Below are positions 23,268-33,753 of a stretch of 64,000 bases of DNA, in pieces. Numbering within the stretch: position 1 is the first letter of the stretch; each line of letters begins with the position of its first letter. The notes beneath the pieces were generated by a model. It did not search any database. It saw only the letters and a list, made by a program, of their open reading frames with translations, and was not told the origin of the DNA. This DNA comes from Cryptomeria japonica (taxonomy: Eukaryota > Streptophyta > Pinopsida > Cupressales > Cupressaceae), in NCBI RefSeq assembly GCF_030272615.1, contig NC_081415.1, positions 511,629,873 to 511,693,872 on the forward strand, written 5' to 3'. The position numbers and the translations under genes were made by a program.

Positions 23268-24464
23268 TGTTGGCATTTTTTATGTTTATGTTGTGATTGT
23301 CATTGATGGACACACACTTGCTTTGAGATCACTTTTTATGTATGAGTTATGCTCAACTGATATTTGTTCCAAACCGGTACTATGTATTATAGTCTTTATG
23401 CTATTGGTGTTTTTCAAAAAGTGTTTACCGATCCCAAGCGATATGAAGACCTCAAGCGGTTCGAGGATCTCAAGTGGAGTGAAGAAACTAAAGTAGTAGT
23501 TATCATTTTCCCAATCTTCATTTTTGACAACCGATAATCAGTTTAATGTTTGAACTAGTATTACTCTGTGATGAGTTACCAACCAGTAATCGGTAAAGTT
23601 CTATGAACTGGTAATACTCTATGATGAGTTACCAACCGATATTTTTGTGATGAGTTACCATCCATCGACACTTTGATGGTGATTTTGTGTCATCTTATCA
23701 AATGTGTCTAGATGGAATGAACCTAGGAACTTGCAATGTAATCTTATTGGACCGACAGGAAATCAGATTCCTTTTTAAGGACATCATGTCTAGGGTTTTA
23801 GGTGAGGTAGTTGTTAAGGTTTTTTGGTGGTTGATGAGTTTTTGTGTGTACGATATTAGAAGAGAAGATCAAGTCTGTGTGCTATAACATAGTGTGAATT
23901 TACTGAAGACTGAAGTAATGCTGAAATGCATTAGCAATGAGCTATCATGGATCTAACCAAGCAAACTATGCTATTTTCTAGATCATTCACTTATTGATTA
24001 CTCACATCTTCAAAACAAGTTTGAAACCCATAACTGGGTAGGCCCAAAAAAGCCTTTGTAAATCCTCTAACAAGGTGGTTCACAGGATCTGAAATCCTCT
24101 CACAAGGTAGTCTTTAATCGGACTTATCTCCTAATAGAGATTAAGATTACTAATAGGATCTGCTCTAGTGAAGAACTTTGTATGACCTTAACCAGTCTGA
24201 CCTTAACCGGTCTGGTTACTATTTTGCAGATAGTTACTTGTGAGTTTCATCTCATCGTGGTTTTTCCAATTTGGGTTTCCACGTCAAAATCTCTTGTGTT
24301 ATGGTGATTGTGCTTCTGTGGGTGAATGCCTTTTTTGCTATCTTGCATTTGTGTTAACCGGTTTGTTAGTAAAACTGTTATACCAGTTTACTGCTAAATT
24401 GTTTAAGTGTTTAAGTTCATTATTCTTTGGTATACTAATTCACCTCCCCTCTTAGTATTCATCA
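23268..24464 (+). repeat. 5' LTR of the LARD-like element
   Basis: It runs from tgttggcatttttt to cttagtattcatca. It pairs along its whole length with 32551-33748 and has the TG...CA ends. Confidence 0.92.
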
Positions 24465-24466
24465 AT

Positions 24467-24479
24467 TGGTATCAGAGCC
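24467..24479 (+). other. Primer-binding site, tRNA-iMet
   Basis: tggtatcagagcc lies two bases after the 5' LTR. It is the standard initiator-methionine tRNA match of plant LTR elements. Confidence 0.9.
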
Positions 24480-24745
24480 AACCTTTCTATAAGTTTAACC
24501 ACTTGGAAAGAGATATGGGGGAATACACTATGAGGGAACTTACTCATCAGCTCACTCAGACTAGGTAAGCCTATGATGAACACAAAGTCAAGTATAAGGC
24601 CTCTCTAGAAAAAAAGGAGAGAGCATGCTAAGAAACTGATGGAGCTAACTAAAAATAGTTCCTTTGATGGAGCGGACATGGAAGCCCTAGTTGAAGAAGT
24701 TGAAAAAATGAATGAGTTTAATGCTAACCTAAGAAAGGAACTTGA

Positions 24746-25120
24746 TGTTAGAGTATTTGGGTATTTACTTGATTAATTAAACAATATTTGTTTAATTATT
24801 TAAGTTCCCTTTATCTCTTTTACACTTAAGCGAACTTTAGGTACATAATAATTAATTCTTTTATTAATTATTATGTGCAAACCTAGGTTTTCCCTTTTAG
24901 GGTTTCTTGACCCATTAAAGGTTGAGTTCATTCTTTTCTTTATAAGAAGAAGGTTTTTTACATTACACATTTTGTGAATATTGAGCTCTCTCTTTTTGAG
25001 CATATTTTCGGTGTATTTCTTTCTTCTGTGATTTGTTTCCTTGCTTCTCCTTGTAATAGGTTTTTTAGCTTGCAAAGATCATTTGGGCTCCTGTAGTGTT
25101 GTATTTTCTCAACTCCAACA
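24746..25120 (+). repeat. Left LTR, family T copy 1
   Basis: It begins tgttagagtatttgg and ends ctccaaca. The primer site tggtattagagc starts at 25121. Confidence 0.92.
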
Positions 25121-25579
25121 TGGTATTAGAGCTTCAGATCTATAGCTATCTATTTTTGCATTGAGATTTTCTACATTGGAAGTAGATCTAGGGTTTCAGA
25201 AGAAAAAAAAATTTATGTACTTAGGAATTGGGTTTTTTTTTCTGAGCACTTTGGGCCTAAACAAACCTCACCGTCATTCTCAGAAGGCCTAAAAACCCCT
25301 ATGGTCATATAAAATTTGACCTATTTTGGTTCCTGAGCCTCTGGGAGTTTTTTTTTCTCAGATTCAGGCTGTACGACCTTGGCACGCAGTTTGAGAAAAA
25401 AATCAAAAAAAATTTTTTGCCTTTTTTTGGCATGCAGGCCAAAATTTGATTTTTTGTAAAAAGTTGAAATTTTTTTTTTAAAAAGGCAATAATTGTTTTT
25501 TTTCCAAAAATCAAAAAATTTTTTTGGAAAAAAGTTTTTTGGGGTTGTTTTTCACAATGTACTAGACTGACAATACAAC

Positions 25580-25923
25580 CCCCTACTAGCCTTGTCTTCC
25601 GGCCCCCTTCCAGCCCCTGGCCTCCGGTCCCCTACGCGCTCGGCCTGCCACCTACGCTCAGCCACCTGCCCACTGCCTGATGCTGTATCCCCGCCATCTT
25701 CTGCACCATCGTCGCTGCTCCCCGACCGCTGCTCAGCTCCCCACAGCTCTGCCCAGCCTGCTCCGTTGGGTCCCTTGCCGTTGCCCGACCCTTCCTACCA
25801 CCATCGCCTATCCACTAGAACAACCACCTGGCCACTAGAGCTCCACCCGGCTACCACCGGAGTGCCACCCACTGGCCACCTCCACTCGCCAGAGCCACTA
25901 GACTACCCCTTCCTCTTGTTTTG
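25580..25923 (+). other. GC-rich Pro/Ser-coding island in family T copy 1
   Basis: An abrupt GC-rich stretch gives an open frame of 110 codons (start 25592) rich in Pro, Ser, Ala and Leu, with no recognised domain. It may be a fossil of a gag N-terminus or a captured fragment. Its 3' 100 bases or so are shared with the second copy, while the 5' part differs. Confidence 0.5.
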
Positions 25924-27107
25924 AAGGGGGGTTTGGTTTTTTGGTCATATCTTGGGCATACATAGTCCTTTTTTTGAAAAAAAATAGGCGTCAAAAAGCT
26001 AGTTCTGAGTCGGACCTTCTCATGTTGGTAATTTTTTCCAATTTTTTTGTTTGACTATGTTGTTTTCCAGTCAAATTGGGGTCTTGTTTTTGCACTCTGA
26101 GAGCCATAGAATGAGCATCCGACCTCCGTTTTTCAAAAAGTTTATATTTTTGGAAACAATGTACTATGTACTTTCTAGCCATATAATTTTTATATCCAGA
26201 ATCTTCTCCATGCATATTTTATTCATTTTTTTGCTTTTCAGCACTCTGGTGGATATCTTGGTTGTTTCAGGTCCTAGGATCTCTTCTCTAGGTAGGATGT
26301 CTCTAATTTGGTTCTCATTTCTATTTCTAGTCTTATTATCATTGTAACTTGTATTTATGCAAATGCACTGAGATAAAGTTCCATCCTACATTGTTTACTT
26401 GGGATCTTGCACATCTTGTGCCTTATTGTACATGCACTACTTATAAAGTGCCATGAGGGGGTTCATGTTTGTCTATTGTTTACCATCTTCCTTTGTCTAG
26501 TGAGTGTTCCTTCCATGACATTCACCTCATGATGTGTCTCAAGTGAGTGTTCCTTCTATGACACCATGTACTTTTCTCAGCATCTTTGATGTTCCTAACT
26601 CTTCGTCATGCAATTCTTCTTAGCTGTTCTTTTCAGTGTACCTATCCCTCTCCCTCTTCAGCATTATGGGGAGGTTTGTCCTATTGGTTCTAGTGCTTCC
26701 TTGGTTCGATTGATGAGCTCTTCAGGCTTTGGTGTTTTCATGCTATCTATATCTTCAATTTTAGTTGTTTTGCCTTATTTTCCTTTTGATTCAAGTAGTG
26801 TCATTTGAGGGCACTCATACAGATTACAGTCTTCTCTACCTGGTCATGTTCTATTTCAGTAGAGGTTCTTCAAATCAGCAGTTATTCTTTGACAGTGTTT
26901 GTAGGCTCTTCATGCTTCAGTGATATTCTTTTCCATCTCTTTTTGGAGTAGATTTTTTTTCCCACGTGGTTTTCTCTATTTCTCCAGTTTATAGAGATTT
27001 CATTGTATTTGGGTACCTGATCAAGCCTTGTTGCCTGGACCCATCTTTATTGCTTTCAATAGTTGTTCTAGGTTTTAGCTTCTCCCTAAGTCTAGCTTAA
27101 GGGGGGG

Positions 27108-27482
27108 TGCTAGAGTATTCGGGTATTTACTTGATTAATTTAACAATATTTGTTTAATTATTTAAGTTCACTTTATCTCTTTTACACTTAAGCTAACTTT
27201 AAGTGCATAATAATTAATTCTTTTATTAATTATTATGTGTAAACCTAGGTTTTCCCTTTTAGGGTTTCTTGACCTATTAAAGGTTGAGTTCATTCTTTTC
27301 TTTGTAAGCAGAAGGTTTTTTACATTACACATTTTGTGAATATTGAGCTCTCTCTTTTTGAGCATATTTTCTATGTATTTCTTTCTTCTGTGATTTGCTT
27401 CCTTTCTTCTCCTTGTATTAGGTTTTTCAACTTGCAGAGATCATTTTGGCTCCTGTGGTGTTGTATTTTCTCAACTCCAACA
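27108..27482 (+). repeat. Right LTR, family T copy 1
   Basis: It begins tgctagagtattcgg (the usual tgtta altered to tgcta) and ends ctccaaca, with the purine tract directly before it. Confidence 0.92.
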
Positions 27483-28559
27483 CTTGAAGGACTGACTATC
27501 AGGATGTGTCAAGAGCTTGACAACCGAAGAAAAGCTGAAGATCTGGTAAAAGACAAAGATCATGAGATCTCCAAGCTGAAGCAAGAAATCAATGCACTTA
27601 CTGCTCATCTCCAAGAGAGTAAAGTGGAAAAAGAGGAAATGCATGGTGAACTAAACATGGCTATTTTTGAGAATGCAACTTTGAAGGAATCCAGTGCTAC
27701 TATTTCCAAACAACTCATTGAGTCAAAGGAAATACTTGCCAAATTCAATAAGAGCACTGTTAAGCTAGAGCAAAAGCTTGAATCAGCTAAACTGGTAAAG
27801 AATACTAATGGACTTAGTTTCTCTAAAAATGAGGAAGGTGAGACCTCTGGAGCAAAAGATGTAGCATCAAAGAAGCAACCAACATCAAAGGATAAAGGTA
27901 AGAAAAAGTTCAAACCTGTTTGCTTTAATTGTCTCAGGGTAGGACATACTGCTAATGTATGTAGAAATAAGGCTTACAATAAGTTTCCTTACTTTCTAAA
28001 CAATAAGCCTAGATCCAATAGATTCAATGGAAATTGTTATGCATGCAACAAGTTTGGGCATAGAGCATTTGAATGTAGGTCTGTCATGCACAACACTAGA
28101 AGGTATCCTCAAAGGAGTCGAGGAGTTTTTCCTGAACCCTCTAGGAACCAGAATCCAAACCGGTTTAGTACCTATAATTATCAGTCAGGTAGCAGTGGCT
28201 ATCAAGTGGCAATCAGATGGAGAGCAACCTGTTTGATTTGTCATGGTAGTGGTCACACTACTGCAACATGCAGAAGGAAGAATGGAAACATGAATAAAGG
28301 ACCTTGGAGAGCACCTAGAATGGTTTGCTATCATTGCAACAAACTGGGTCATATAGTAAGATTTTGTAGAATAAGAAAGAATATATCAGATGATATATCG
28401 GTCACTCTGAAAGGAAAGATTGATGTTGAAACTGTTCAAGTGGATATGAAGAAAACCTAGAAAAAGAAGCTAGAAGAAGTGTCTCTAGAAGAACTGGTTT
28501 CTGCACCTGGTGTGGAAATCTCTGAACCGACAAACTAAGCTACAGGAAAGCTTAGGGGG

Positions 28560-28957
28560 AAACAAATCGGTAAAATATTTTGAACCCTTGGTTTACACCA
28601 ATAAAAGACCTTAACCGGTATGTGATACCTGTCAATTGGCGGAAGACCAGAAATGGTAAAAGGAAAATTAGGGTTTACACCCTAATGGTGGAGCATTTAT
28701 TATGGTAGGTGGAGAATTCATTTAAAAGGAATTTTCAAGTCATTTTCACGTATCAATTTTTGAGCAAAGAAGTTTTCAAGTGTAGAGTGACAAAAGATGA
28801 TTTGTCTTGCAATTCGGAGAGATTTTAAAACCTTGAAGAAGAATCTAAAGATAACATCAATCAGTAACCCAACAACTAAAGTAATGAGTGGCGAAGTGGA
28901 ATTTGTAAGCCCTAAATCTTGACTTTCGAAGGTATTTTTTGATTTTTTCTATTTATC
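28560..28957 (+). promoter_or_regulatory. Promoter-like leader before the second ORF
   Basis: Between the gag-like gene and the second ORF lie about 400 non-coding bases, with a TATA-like tttaaaag at 28721, about 235 bases before the ATG at 28958. This resembles a gene 5' region, but no experiment or motif beyond the TATA-like word supports it. Confidence 0.25.
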
Positions 28958-31900
28958 ATGGCTTCAGCATCCCACTCTAGTTCTAGTGCACCCGTTGATT
29001 CAGTAGATTTCATCCAATAGAAGGCAAAATATAATGCACTATCCCAAATACCCGCTAGTGTTATAGTGGAGGAAGGTATTTCATATTATATTGACTATAA
29101 AATTGAAGACCTAGGATCTCTAGTGATCCATTCTCAATTGAGTTTGTTATGTGGGAAGGACAAGAAGATCAAACTGGAATTCAGCATCTTGGAAAAGAAG
29201 AAGCTTCACAATGCGGTCTATTTCCTTGAATAATTCATAGATGATCACATCCGCATCATTCTAAGAAGAGTGCACGGTGACAAAATGTATTTGGAGTGGA
29301 CACATGACATCACACCAGAAGCAATTCATGTCATCACCAGTTTCTATAACATTGGAGAAGTGCTAGCCCTAAGGAAGACCAACAAGACCGATATAACCAA
29401 GCTCACCAGTTCTATGAGCGACTAATGGGGAATGACCATCAATAACATCAAGGATGATCTGGTCAAGTATGCCTACATGGTGATAGGTTATCGAACATTC
29501 TATGCTAGCAGGATCAACTCTGTCTCTGCTACAATGGTAAATGCTGGCTACAGGATGATCATGGAAGGTACCTCATTTGATTTATGCACCTATATGCAGA
29601 GGTAGCTACTGGTGAACCTGAAGTCAATCAAACGGGACAATGCCTTGAGATTTAAATTTGGACAACTGTTGGTCAGATTGTTCTTCTACTTCCAAGGCTA
29701 CTTCCTAGGAGTCGATGATATTCAGTGGTTTGCTGATCAACCAGTTACAAAGAAAAATAAGGAAAGTCTTCAAGCGGTTGGAACTGGTTATCCTGAAGTC
29801 CAAAACAAATACTTTTATGAGTACAGACACAAGATGAGCCAAAGGGTGAGAATATCTGGTGACATTGTCAAGAAGTATGAAGAGGACATCTGCTTCACCA
29901 TTAGAGTAGATGAGTGCTTAATGGAGGCTGTTGAGCCCAGAAAGGAAGAAGAAGAGCCTATGGGTTATGAGGTGATGTATGATATGCTAGACGGGTATGC
30001 TTCTACCCTACTTGCTTCACCGCTTGACCCTAAGAAGAAGATAATTGGCACCTATTTGGAAACGGTTACACTGGTTGAAGAACCCTTAGTGAAGAAAGGA
30101 AAGGCAGTGCCATCTGTATCAGCACTAGTTACTTCAGCAAGTCCTAAAGTGACCAAGCAGTCAGCGGTAAAGAAGAAACCGGAAGTTGCACCCACCAAAG
30201 TATTTGAGAGAAAGTGGAAGACAAAAGGCAACACACTGGACTTAGAAGATACATAATCTAAAGAAAAGCCTAAGAAGACTAGGCAAACAAGAAAGAAGAC
30301 AAAGACAACCAGTAATGAACCGGCATCATCAGCACTAGTAAATATTGATATTTCCTCTTACAAACCTTTGACACATTGTCAAAGAACTATTAAGAACATT
30401 AGGAGAAAAGTTTTGAGTGATTTGGCAAATTATTTTGATGATTTCAATGATAATGAGAAGGAGGAAGTAGAATAGGAATTCATTCAATATTTATGTATTA
30501 ATGATCGGTCACCATCAAAAATTAAATCTGTGACACCAGATTCTTTATATAATTTTTTAGACAACAAATGGCACATTGCCATAGAAAAGGAACAGGAGAT
30601 AAGAGAGGAAATATTTGCTCAATATTTTCCGGATGTGTCTAATTCTGAACTTTATGAAGTTATGGAAAAATATAAAGGCATCTTCTTTATGCGAAGAAGG
30701 AGACTCTTGTTTCTAGAAGGGAAAGTCCTTGAGGTGGTAAAAGATACCCACTCTCATGCCCAAGTTGCTCTGAAGCTACACCAAGTGTTCAAAGCCAACA
30801 AGAAGGCTGAACAAGAATCGGAAATTGCAAAACCGGATGAGGTGTCTAATAGTGAAAGAGAATAGGTCACTGAGCAAATGGACCCTATTGATGTTGATGC
30901 TTTGGATGTTGAAGATGTTACCCTAGAGATACCAATAAAAACAACAGGATAGGAGAAACTGGACAAGGAAAAGGCTGACCATGAGCAAGAAGAGAAAAAG
31001 AAAAATAATCAAGAGGAAGAAAAGAGGAAGCAAGTGGAGGAAGAGAAGAGGAAACGAGCAGAAGAAGAGAAGAAGCATAGGAAGAAGAGAAGAGAAAAGA
31101 AGAGGAGAAGAGAAAAGAGAAGGAAGAAGAAAAGAAACAAGAAGAGGAGAAGAAGAAGAAGGAAGAAGAAAAGAAATAGGGACAGGAGAAGAAGAAGAAG
31201 GAAGAACAAAAGAAATAGGAAGAGGAGAAGAAGAAGAAGGAAGAACAAAAGAAGAAGGAAGAGGAGAAGAAAGAAGAAGAGACATGGAAAGAAGAACAAA
31301 GGAAGAAGGAAGAAGAGAAAAGAAAGAAAGAAGCAGAGGTACAGAAGAAGGTAGAAGAAGATAAGCAAAAAGCCAAGGAAAAGGAGGAAGTGGAAAAGAG
31401 TGTACATGTAGAGACTGCAAAGGCAACCGATGGTCAAGCCAAACCGGCTGACATCACTAGTCCAATTGACCTCCAATCCACAAATTAAATAGAGCTACTA
31501 CAGAGCCTTAAACTTGATCAAGAGCGACTGGAATCACTGAGGAGGAAGAAGGAGCAAGATGTCATTCAAACTGCAATAGAAACTCTTACCAACTTGATCC
31601 CCAGTATAAATCTCCCAAGTACCAATTCCTCTCTAGCTCAATTGAAACTCCTATGCATAGTTGTAGAGGACCAAGTGAAATGCCTGGAAGATGTTGCCGA
31701 AGCCAATTCTCAAAAAAAGTATCAAAAGGCTCTGAACACCATTGTGATGAAGAAGTTGAATGAGCTTTGGTTCGAACTTTAGAAGGCATAGAAGGACATA
31801 AGAGATTCTCTGGATGAGGGGAATCTACTACTTAGTAAGATATGTCAACCTCATCTATTCTGTGATGATGTGCTTTCTTAGAAAGACAAACTGCAAATTG

Positions 31901-32272
31901 ATTTGTAGACATATAGAAGCACCTTCAAGATGCCTTATGATTCCTTCACCGCATATGGGCAAACTGTTCACTAGTTTCAACTTCAAACTACAAGAATAGA
32001 GGTAGAGATCAGCAATCGAACATGAGATTTGTAGGAACTTCAATTGGTTCTACTACCAAGACTACAAATACTTTAGAAATGCTATCTCAATCTGGATGCC
32101 TTAACGGTCACTCAAGAGATGAGTACCTTGGACACCATGGAAGAATAGGTATCCCAGATGCAAATGGAAAGTGAGGTTGTTACCTCATTGTTTGAGTCAT
32201 GGTCCTTATCCATGAAGACATTTATGTAGGACTTTAAATCAGTTTTTGACAAGTTTCACTGTTTATTGTCAT
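28958..32272 (+). pseudogene. Long second ORF of the LARD-like element, unknown function
   Basis: It starts at ATG 28958 (MASASHSSSSAPVDSVDF) and stays in one frame to about 31.3 kb, with several nonsense codons. A purine-rich stretch near 31000-31370 hides a frameshift, after which the frame continues (SLAQLKLLCIVVEDQVKCLE) to about 32272. The intact ancestor would have had about 1,100 codons. The N-terminal third (EAIHVITSFYNIGEVLALRK, then LVRLFFYFQGYFLG) resembles plant transposon-associated domains whose role is unknown. The middle is rich in Lys/Glu with low-complexity charged repeats, and the C-terminal part looks coiled-coil. No polymerase or nuclease motif is seen. It may be an element gene or a captured host gene. 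Confidence 0.6.
30981..31370 (+). repeat. Purine-rich low-complexity coding repeat
   Basis: The plus strand is almost only A and G (agaagaagaaggaagaac words) and encodes Lys/Arg/Glu runs in all frames. This explains the open Leu/Ser/Phe frames on the opposite strand. Confidence 0.85.
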
Positions 32273-32550
32273 AAACACTTATTAGTTTTCATAATATGAA
32301 TAGGGGTTATTCAACTGTACTTTGTCATTGTTGGCAAAGGGGGAGTAGTATTCTGTATTTAAAATTTTGATGCATGTTATGTATACTTTCATGTTTTTCT
32401 CTGTAAGGGAGCAGTATACATTGTATTTTCTGCAGAACGGATAGTGTATATGCTTAGGGGGAGTAATTTTGATTATGGCATATTTTTATTGTAGAACACT
32501 TAGATGTCAAAATTTTCCTAAGTGTTGCCATCAATGCCAAAGGGGGAGAT

Positions 32551-33748
32551 TGTTGGAATTTTTTATGTTTCTGTTATGATTGTCATTGATGGACACACAC
32601 TTGCTTTGAGATCACTTTTTATGTATGAATTATGCTCAACTAGTATTTGTTCCAAACTAGTATTATGTATTATAGTCTTTAGGCTATCAGTGTTTTGCAG
32701 AAAATGTTTATAGATCTCAAGCGGTATGAAGACCTCAAGTGGTTCGAGGATCTCAAGCGGAGTGAAGAAACTAAAGCAGTAGTTATCATTTTCCCAGTCT
32801 TCTTTTTTGACAACTGGTAATCGGTTTAATGTTTGAACCGGTATTACTCCGTGATGAGTTACCAACCGGTAATCGGTAAAGTTATATGAACCGATAATAC
32901 TCTGTGATGAGTTACCAACTAGTATTTTTATGATGAGTTACCATCCACCGACACTTTGACGATGATATCATGTCATGTTATCAAATGTTTCTAGATGAAA
33001 TGAACCTAGGAACTTGCAATATAATCCTATTGGACTGACATGAAATCAGATTCGTTTCTAAGGACATCATATCTAGGGTTTTAGGTGAGGTAGCTATTAA
33101 GGTTTTTTGGTGGTTGACGAGTTTTTGTGTGTACAAGCTTAGAAGAGATCGAGTCTATGTGATGTAACAGATTATGGATTTATTGAAGACTGAAGTAATG
33201 CTGAAATGTATTAGCAATGAGCTACCATGGATCTACTGAAGTAGACTATGCTACCTGCTAGATCATTCACTTGTTGATTACTCACATCTTTGACAAGTCT
33301 GAAACCCCTAACCGGGTAGGCCCAAAAAATCCTTTGTAAATCCTCTAACAAGGTGGTTCACATTTGTGGATCTAAAATCCTCTCACAAGGTAATCTTTAA
33401 TTGAACTTATCTCCTAACAGAGATTAAGATTCCTAATAGGATCTATTCTTGTGAAGAACATTGTATGACCTTAACCTGTCTGACCTTAACCAGTCTGGTT
33501 ACTATTCTGCAGATAGTTACTTATGAGTTTCATCTCACCATGGTTTTTCCCATTTGGGTTTGCACATCAAAATCTCTTATGTTATGGTGTTTGTGCTTCT
33601 ATGGGTGAATGCCTTTTTTGCTATTTGGTTTGCATTTGTGTTAACTGGTTTGTTAGTAAAACTGTATACTGGTTTACTGCTAAACTGTTTAAGTGTTTAA
33701 GTTTAGTATTCTTTGGTATAATAATGCACCCCCTCTTAGTATTTATCA
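32551..33748 (+). repeat. 3' LTR of the LARD-like element
   Basis: It begins tgttggaatttttt after the purine tract at 32539-32550 and ends cttagtatttatca. The target duplication GATAA follows. Confidence 0.92.
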
Positions 33749-33753
33749 GATAA

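Larger units (their letters stand above)
24746..27482 (+). mobile_element. Non-autonomous LTR element, family T, copy 1
   Basis: The LTRs are both 375 bp, flanked by the target duplication CTTGA (24741-24745 and 27483-27487). A primer site tggtattagagc follows the left LTR and a purine run (cttaaggggggg) precedes the right one. The interior of about 2 kb has no retroviral domain. It contains a GC-rich, Pro/Ser-coding island at about 25580-25920 amid AT-rich DNA. By eye the LTRs are roughly 94% identical, so this is not a fresh insertion. A second copy is at 46709-49560. Confidence 0.92.
24515..28460 (+). pseudogene. gag: gag-like coiled-coil and zinc-knuckle gene, interrupted
   Basis: The start ATG is at 24515 (MGEYTMRELTHQLTQTR), just after the primer site. 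The 5' piece ends at 24745, where a family-T element is inserted, and coding resumes at 27488. The rejoined protein is rich in heptad-like Glu/Lys/Leu stretches (KDKDHEISKLKQEINAL), so a coiled coil is likely. It then carries four CX2CX4HX4C zinc knuckles: CFNCLRVGHTANVC, CYACNKFGHRAFEC, CLICHGSGHTTATC and CYHCNKLGHIVRFC. The knuckles are those of RNA-binding nucleocapsid. The 3' part (27484-28460) is open, while the 5' part has an in-frame TAG near 24567 and a shift near 24620. Four knuckles are more than the one usual in copia gag. A coiled-coil region before the knuckles is my reading. Confidence 0.75.
23268..33748 (+). mobile_element. Large non-autonomous LTR retrotransposon (LARD-like)
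   Basis: The two LTRs of about 1.2 kb are flanked by the 5-bp target duplication GATAA (23263-23267 and 33749-33753). A tRNA-iMet primer site (tggtatcagagcc) follows the 5' LTR and a purine tract (aaagggggaga) precedes the 3' LTR. The interior carries a gag-like zinc-knuckle gene and a second long ORF, but I see no protease, integrase, reverse transcriptase or RNase H motif. It must depend on another element for movement. Without the nested 2.7-kb insertion it would be about 7.7 kb. Confidence 0.9.

Noticed and set aside
30918-31476. Ser/Phe/Leu-rich minus-strand frames resembling membrane proteins
   Set aside because: They mirror the purine-rich coding repeat on the other strand.
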